A stretch of 64,000 bases of DNA from Sva-07 sp963743825 (lineage in GTDB: Bacteria > Actinomycetota > Acidimicrobiia > Acidimicrobiales > Ilumatobacteraceae). The notes beneath the pieces are model-generated. The model ran no database searches. It was not told the origin of the DNA and worked only from the letters and a program-made list of their open reading frames with translations. Below, piece by piece: positions 59,019 to 64,000 of this stretch (positions are counted from its first letter, which is position 1; the number at the start of each line of letters is the position of its first letter). The stretch is from assembly GCA_963743825.1 (NCBI GenBank), contig CAVURC010000014.1:62001-126000 (forward strand), in the 5' to 3' direction. The translations under genes and the position numbers were made by a program.

Positions 59019-60308
59019 TCAGTTGGCGGAGCGTTGGAGGACGGGGCGGGCGGCGCCGGCGGTGTAGAGGCTGCCGGTGACCAGGATCGCATCGTCACCG
59101 TCGGCGTACTCCATGGCGCGTTGGCACGCGGCTTCGACGGAGTCGAAGACGTACACGTCGTCACAGCCGAGGCGACGGGCCGCGTCGGCGACACCGGCGG
59201 CGGGCACGCCGCGGGGTGACGGCGCCGTGCAGGCGAAGACGATGTCGAACTCGTCGGCGCGCAGTGCTGCAAGCATTTCGTCAGGATCTCGAAGCGTGCC
59301 GACGATGAGGATGCGGCGACCGTCCGGATCGAAATCCTGGAAGAACACGGCTGCACACGTGTCGGCGCCCGGCGCATTGTGCGCACCGTCGACGATCACC
59401 AGCGGCTGGTGGCCGAGGACTTCGAATCGCCCGGGCATCGTGACCTCGCCGAAGCCCTCCATGACGACGTCCTCGGCCAGCGGCGCGGCGAAGAACGTCT
59501 CGACGGCAACGAGTGCCACCGCAGCGTTGCTGCCTTGATGGGCACCGTTGAGCGGCAGGTACACGTCGGTGTAGATCGTGGTCGGCGTCCGGATGTCGAG
59601 CAGGCGGCCACCGATCGCGAGCCGGTTCCCGACGAGCTCGAAGTCGTCGTCGACGGCGAGGAGCGCCGCTCCCCCGGCGGCGGCGAAGATCGACACCAAC
59701 TCGGGTCGGGTCTCCCCCACCACCGTCGCCGATCCCGGCTTGATGATGCCGGCCTTCTCGCGGGCGATGTCGTCGAGCGTCGGCCCGGCGAACTCGGTGT
59801 GGTCCATCCCGATGTTGGTCACCACGGCCACGGTTGCGTCGACGACGTTCGTCGCGTCCCACCGGCCGAGCAGCCCGACCTCGATCACCATGACGTCGAC
59901 GGCGACGTCGGCGAACCAGCGGAATGCCGCCGCCGTCATGATCTCGAAATAGCCGGGGCGTCGTCCGATGATCGCTTCGAGATCGGCGATCGCAGCGATC
60001 TGTTCGGCCAGGTCGTCGTCGGAGATCGGTTCGAGGTTGCGGCTGATCCGCTCATTGATCCGCTCGAGGTGCGGGCTCGTGTACGTGCCGACCGTCAATC
60101 CACTCGCAACGAGCAGGCGCGAGATCATCTGCGCCGTCGACCCCTTGCCGTTGGTCCCAGTGATGTGGATCGCCGGCGCAGCGTGCTGCGGGTCTCCCAT
60201 CGCCTCGCACAACGCCGTGATGTTGTCGAGCGACGGCGACGTGATCCGCCCGGTCTTCTCGTAGGTCGCGTGCTCGTCGAGGTAGCGCAGCGCGTCGTCG
60301 TAGGTCAT
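59019..60308 (-). CDS. folC: Folylpolyglutamate / dihydrofolate synthase
   Basis: 429 residues. MTYDDALRYLDEHATYEKTG is the substrate region. IHITGTNGKGSTAQMISRLL is the ATP P-loop. The conserved middle is TNIGMDHTEFAGPTLDDIAREKAGIIKPGS, and the late motif VIVDGAHNAPGADTCA is the DGAHN. Adds glutamates to folates (and possibly glutamate to dihydropteroate). Between ndk and clpX, in the usual actinobacterial clpX-folC-ndk order. Confidence 0.95.
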   Translation of the reverse strand: MTYDDALRYLDEHATYEKTGRITSPSLDNITALCEAMGDPQHAAPAIHITGTNGKGSTAQMISRLLVASGLTVGTYTSPHLERINERISRNLEPISDDDLAEQIAAIADLEAIIGRRPGYFEIMTAAAFRWFADVAVDVMVIEVGLLGRWDATNVVDATVAVVTNIGMDHTEFAGPTLDDIAREKAGIIKPGSATVVGETRPELVSIFAAAGGAALLAVDDDFELVGNRLAIGGRLLDIRTPTTIYTDVYLPLNGAHQGSNAAVALVAVETFFAAPLAEDVVMEGFGEVTMPGRFEVLGHQPLVIVDGAHNAPGADTCAAVFFQDFDPDGRRILIVGTLRDPDEMLAALRADEFDIVFACTAPSPRGVPAAGVADAARRLGCDDVYVFDSVEAACQRAMEYADGDDAILVTGSLYTAGAARPVLQRSAN

Positions 60309-60343
60309 GCAACGCTCAGGCTATGGCCGGGGCGCGCTGTTGC

Positions 60344-61621
60344 TCAGGAGGCCGCTTTGCGTTGGCGACCCGACGACCGAGGCACCAGGGTGGGGTTGAC
60401 CTTGTCGATCACCGTTGTCTCGTCGATGACCACCTTGCCGACGTCGGTGCGTCCGGGAAGGTCGTACATCGTGTTGAGGAGCACCTCTTCGAGAATCGCT
60501 CGCAGCCCGCGAGCGCCGGTGCCTCGCAGGATGGCCTGATCGGCGATGGCCTGCAGGCCATCGGGGGTGAACTCGAGTTCGACGTCTTCGAAGCTGAACA
60601 CCTTCTCGTACTGCTTCACCAGGCTGTTCTTCGGTTCGACGAGGATCTTCATCAACGCCTCGCGATCGAGGCTGCCGACAGCGCCGATCATCGGGAGACG
60701 GCCGATGAACTCGGGGATCATGCCGAACTTCACGAGGTCTTCCGGCAGTACCTGGGCGAACAGCTCGCCCGCATCGCGATCGACGGCCGAACGTACCGTG
60801 CCGTGGAACCCCACACCCTTGTGGCCGATGCGCGACTCGATGATCTGTTCGAGACCGGCGAACGCTCCACCCAGGATGAACAGCACATTCGTGGTGTCGA
60901 TCTGGATGAACTCCTGGTGTGGATGCTTGCGACCACCCTGGGGCGGCACCGACGCCTGCGTTCCCTCGAGGATCTTCAGCAGGGCCTGCTGCACACCCTC
61001 ACCCGACACGTCGCGGGTGATCGACGGGTTCTCGCTCTTGCGCGCCACCTTGTCGATCTCGTCGATGTACACGATGCCCGTCTCGGCCCGCTTCACGTCG
61101 AAGTCGGCCGCCTGGATCAGCTTGAGCAGGATGTTCTCGACGTCCTCGCCCACGTAGCCGGCCTCGGTGAGTGCGGTGGCGTCGGCGACGGCGAACGGCA
61201 CGTTGAGCTGACGGGCCAGCGTCTGCGCGAGATGGGTCTTGCCGCACCCCGTGGGGCCGAGGAGCAGGATGTTCGACTTGGCAAGTTCGACCTCGTCGCG
61301 TCGCCCGACCGTGGTTGCCTGATTCTGATGCTGGATCCGCCGGTAGTGGTTGTAGACGGCGACCGACAGGATCTTCTTCGCCGAGTCCTGTCCGACGACG
61401 TAGTCGTCGAGGAACGCGCGGACCTCGCGGGGATTCGGAAGGTTGTCGAAGCTCAGCTCGGCGGTTTCGGTGAGCTCTTCCTCGATGATCTCGTTGCACA
61501 GGTCGATGCACTCGTCGCAGATGTACACGCCCGGGCCTGCGATCAGCTTCTTGACCTGCTTCTGCGACTTGCCGCAGAACGAGCACTTCAGCAGTTCGCC
61601 GGTGTCCCCGAATTTCGCCAC
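60344..61621 (-). CDS. clpX: ATP-dependent Clp protease ATPase subunit ClpX
   Basis: 425 residues. Zinc-binding domain CSFCGKSQKQVKKLIAGPGV then ICDECIDLCNEI. AAA+ Walker A NILLLGPTGCGKTHLAQTLA, Walker B TGIVYIDEIDKVARKSE, RDVSGEGVQQALLKILEG (sensor region), and pore-type motif VGEDVENILLKL. Unfolds substrates for ClpP, encoded 120 bases upstream on the same strand. Confidence 0.97.
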   Translation of the reverse strand: MAKFGDTGELLKCSFCGKSQKQVKKLIAGPGVYICDECIDLCNEIIEEELTETAELSFDNLPNPREVRAFLDDYVVGQDSAKKILSVAVYNHYRRIQHQNQATTVGRRDEVELAKSNILLLGPTGCGKTHLAQTLARQLNVPFAVADATALTEAGYVGEDVENILLKLIQAADFDVKRAETGIVYIDEIDKVARKSENPSITRDVSGEGVQQALLKILEGTQASVPPQGGRKHPHQEFIQIDTTNVLFILGGAFAGLEQIIESRIGHKGVGFHGTVRSAVDRDAGELFAQVLPEDLVKFGMIPEFIGRLPMIGAVGSLDREALMKILVEPKNSLVKQYEKVFSFEDVELEFTPDGLQAIADQAILRGTGARGLRAILEEVLLNTMYDLPGRTDVGKVVIDETTVIDKVNPTLVPRSSGRQRKAAS

Positions 61622-61741
61622 TGTCGCTACCCCTGTCGTGTTGTTGCTGCGCTGGCCGTGCGAGTTGAAGCCCGACAGTCTGGCGCGTCCACCACGACGA
61701 GTCGTGGACCCACCTGACGAATCAGGCCGATCCCCACCCGG

Positions 61742-62374
61742 TCAGCGGATGGGACCGGTCCGGTCCACCGCCTCGCGAGAGGAGATCACTCTGTCGATGA
61801 TGCCATATTCCAGCGCCTCGTCGGCCTCCATGACGAAGTCACGGTCGGTGTCGGCGTGGATGCGCTCGATCGGCTGCCCGGTGTGGTGCGACAAGATGCC
61901 GTCGAGGAGCTCGCGCATCCGCATGATCTCCTTGGCAGCGAGTTCGAGATCGGTGACCTGGCCGTAGCCGACCGAACCGCTCGGCTGATGGAGCAGCACA
62001 CGGCTGTGCGGCAGCGCAAGACGCTTGCCCTTGGTGCCGGCCGCCAGGAGAACCGCCGCTGCGGAGGCGGCCTGACCCAGGCAGATCGTGGCGATGTCGT
62101 TCTTGATGAACTGCATCGTGTCGTAGATCGCGAACAGCGCCGTGATGTCGCCGCCGGGGCTGTTGATGTAGATGTTGATGTCCTTGTCGGGGTTCTCCGA
62201 CTCGAGGTGGATCAGCTGCGCACACAGCAGACTGGCGATCTGGTCGTCGACCGGCGTCTGCAGGAAGATGATGTTGTCCTTCAGGAGGCGGCTGTAGAGG
62301 TCGTAGGCGCGCTCGCCACGACTGGTCTGTTCGACGACGTTCGGAACCAGGTAGTTCACCGCATCGAGATTCAT
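61742..62374 (-). CDS. clpP: ATP-dependent Clp protease proteolytic subunit
   Basis: 210 residues from ATG 62374 (MNLDAVNYLVPNVVEQTSRG). Catalytic Ser in CLGQAASAAAVLLAAGTKGK, His in RLALPHSRVLLHQPSGSVGY, and Asp in the ADTDRDFVMEADEALEYGII region. A single clpP is visible here; actinobacteria often carry a second, adjacent paralogue, and I do not see one. The tig stop overlaps the start (ATGA) once tig is frame-corrected. Confidence 0.97.
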   Translation of the reverse strand: MNLDAVNYLVPNVVEQTSRGERAYDLYSRLLKDNIIFLQTPVDDQIASLLCAQLIHLESENPDKDINIYINSPGGDITALFAIYDTMQFIKNDIATICLGQAASAAAVLLAAGTKGKRLALPHSRVLLHQPSGSVGYGQVTDLELAAKEIMRMRELLDGILSHHTGQPIERIHADTDRDFVMEADEALEYGIIDRVISSREAVDRTGPIR

Positions 62375-63853
62375 GACGTGGTCTCCTCGTCGTTGTCGGG
62401 TTCGGTCGTTTCGGAATCGGACGCTGCCGATTGGGCATCGGTCGCCGCGATGACCGCAGCAGCGGCAGCCTCGACGTCGTGGCTCGTGGTCGCCATGGTC
62501 GTCGTGATCGTGATCGCCGTGGCCACCGTGTTCGTCGTGCGTGTGGCCGAGCAGTGTGTCGCGGTCGATGACCTCGCCACTCGGGTCGACGAACTCGACG
62601 TTGTGGATCAACCAGTCGAACGCTTTCGACTTGCGGATCTGCGCCTGCAGTTCGGGCACGGCGTCGTTCTGTTCGTAGGCCTTGCGGATGTCCTTGGCCT
62701 TCTGGCCGTACTGCATCGCCATGCGGGCGTACTCGGAGTCGAAGTCGTGGGGCTCGACCTCGAGGCTCTCGGCGTCGGCGACGGCCCGCAGTGCAAGGTC
62801 GACCTTGACCGCCTCGACGGCGGCACCGCGCATCGACTCGATGAACTGATCTGGCTCCTGGCCGGTGGCGGCAAGCCATTGGCCGAGATCGATGCCCTGC
62901 GCCTGGAACTGCTGGACCGTGCCCTGAACCCGCTGGTTCAGGTCGGCGTCGACCATCGACTCGGGCGCTTCGACGTCGACCAGCGCTGCCAGCGCCTCGT
63001 TGAGCGAACGCACCAAGCTCTGTCGAGCCTGGTTGAGCTTGGTGTTGGCGATCGACTCCCGGAGGCTGGCGTCCCACTCGTCGACGGTGTCGAACTCTCC
63101 GAGATTGTCCGACACCCAGTCGTCGGTGAGCTCGGGAGCAGTCATCACCTGGACAGCGGTGACCTTGACCACGAAGTCGGCCGGCTCATCGATGCCCTTG
63201 GGTGTCGAGGTGAAGGTGAGCTCATCGCCGACCGATGCGCCGGTCAGCTGGTCGTCGAAATCATCGGTCACCCAGCCCTGGCCGACCTCGTACGACCAAT
63301 CCTCGGTGTTGAGACCCATCAGCTCTTCGCCATCGCGAGTGGTGGCAAGATCGAGCGTGACGAAATCGCCGGACTCGATCGGGCGGTCGACATCGACCAG
63401 CGAGCCACCGCGCTTCAGCTCGGCTTCGCGTGCAGCCGCCACATCGTCGTCGCTCACCGTGATCGAGGGCAGTTCCACGCGCAACTCGCCGTAGCCGGCA
63501 ACCGTGATCGTGGGACGCACCTCGCAGGTGGCGTCGAACTCGACCGGGCCGGCTTCGGTACCGTCGGTGATCTCGACCGCCGGGGTGGCGATCAGATCGA
63601 TCTCGTGCTCACGCACCGCCTTGGCGAGGTACTGGGGTACTGCGTCACGCAGCGCCTGCTCTCGGGCCACGCCGACACCGACGCGGGCCTCCAACACCTT
63701 CCTGGGCGCCTTGCCCGCCCGGAAACCGGGGAGGTTGACCTCCTTGGCGATGAGCTTGAACGCCCGATCGATGTCGTGTTCGAACTCTGCCTCGTCAACT
63801 TCGACGTACAGCTTGACTTTGTTGCCCTCGAGGGTCTCCACCGAACTCTTCAC
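62371..63853 (-). CDS. tig: Trigger factor with His/Asp-rich tail (frameshift near 62482)
   Basis: About 493 residues. Ribosome-bound folding chaperone. Ribosome-binding N-domain: VEVDEAEFEHDIDRAF...LPGFRAGKAPRKVLEARVG, the GFRxGKxP signature. The PPIase-like middle includes VGDELTFTSTPKG, and the C-domain lies at about 255-430. The end is a His/Asp/Gly-rich tail (HTHDEHGGHGDHDHDDHGDH), then, after one extra base near 62482, an Ala/Glu-rich end with stop TGA overlapping clpP. Uncorrected, tig and clpP read as one 703-residue fusion. The tail could bind divalent metals. The ATG 63853 lies just after a repeat-bearing spacer. Confidence 0.93.
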
Positions 63854-63899
63854 AGGCGTGCGAGTGTATCGGCGAGGTCCTGGCTCCGGTCCGGCCCAG

Positions 63900-63946
63900 C
63901 GGTGCTCGCACCGCGCGGGAACTCGGTGCTCGCACCGCCGGGAACT
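63900..63946. repeat. Two tandem 23-24-base repeats upstream of tig
   Basis: CGGTGCTCGCACCGCGCGGG-AACT (63900-63923) and CGGTGCTCGCACCGCCGGG-AACT (63924-63946), each with an inner palindrome GGTGCTCGCACC. They lie 47 bases or more before the tig start on its upstream side, in the last 147 bases of the window. A third, diverged partial unit (TGGCGCTCTCGTCGCACATG) may follow. A regulatory role is possible but not shown. Confidence 0.6.
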
Positions 63947-64000
63947 TGGCGCTCTCGTCGCACATGAACTCGCGCGATCCGACGCGGAGCGGGCACAATG

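Noticed and set aside
61742..63853. A single 703-residue Tig-ClpP fusion protein.
   Set aside because: The shared frame comes from one extra base in the tig tail near 62482. The corrected tig stops at an ATGA overlap, and clpP has its own start.
1..64000. CRISPR arrays, transposases, integrases, phage or secretion-island genes.
   Set aside because: No regularly spaced repeats with unique spacers and no recognisable mobile-element protein in any frame; the repeats found are isolated palindromes.

Overview
The window is a stretch of high-GC chromosome from an actinobacterium. Gene order and protein style suggest Acidimicrobiia, possibly Ilumatobacter-like; this is inference from content, since no marker gene was searched. 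The evidence is dense operons on both strands, frequent ATGA/GTGA overlaps and GTG starts, a GTP-type PEP carboxykinase, a Rv0571c-like phosphoribosyltransferase-hydrolase fusion, and the actinobacterial block ffh / ftsY-smc-mutM-rnc-acpP-plsX-rpmF-DUF177-DivIVA-like-coaD-rsmD. I see no insertion sequence, prophage, CRISPR array or rRNA operon.

Layout. 1-10.8 kb is mixed housekeeping and metabolism: a sulfatase-like C-terminus, an acyl-CoA dehydrogenase, tRNA-Lys and tRNA-His, a TauE-like permease, two tandem flavodoxin-fold reductases, psuG, an ECF sigma/anti-sigma pair and a TrmA-type RNA methyltransferase. 10.8-18.5 kb holds rpe and an AddB/AddA-like helicase-nuclease pair. 18.4-23.7 kb has the phosphoribosyltransferase-hydrolase fusion divergent from an Hsp20, then a sugar isomerase/PfkB kinase pair. 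23.7-45.3 kb is mostly minus-strand core genes: yraN, rplS, trmD, rimM, khpA, rpsP, ffh, ftsY, smc, mutM, rnc, acpP, plsX, rpmF, coaD, rsmD, recG, fakA; then rpmB on the plus strand. 45.5-51.7 kb has pckG, then rpmA, rplU, a metallo-hydrolase, a HesB-like gene with an in-frame TGA, and RNase E/G. 52-64 kb is the cell-shape cluster (rodA, mrdA, mreD, mreC, mreB), then ndk, folC, clpX, clpP and tig.

Functionally the window supports translation (ribosomal proteins, RNA modification, trigger factor), co-translational targeting (Ffh, FtsY), chromosome maintenance and repair (Smc, MutM, RecG, AddAB), lipid initiation (AcpP, PlsX, FakA), elongasome-driven cell shape, and proteolysis (ClpXP).

Three things stand out. 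(1) A small HesB/IscA-like gene (49346..49654, minus) has an in-frame TGA at the position of the family cysteine. A hairpin with a GGTC loop begins 14 bases after it, as expected of a bacterial SECIS: a candidate selenoprotein. (2) Fourteen single-base frameshifts break ten genes, including essential ones (rodA, mrdA, rimM, rpe, tig). This points to consensus indel errors rather than decay, so affected genes are annotated as full-length with the break positions noted. (3) Long intergenic palindromes sit at gene ends, in at least three families with two copies each inside the window.
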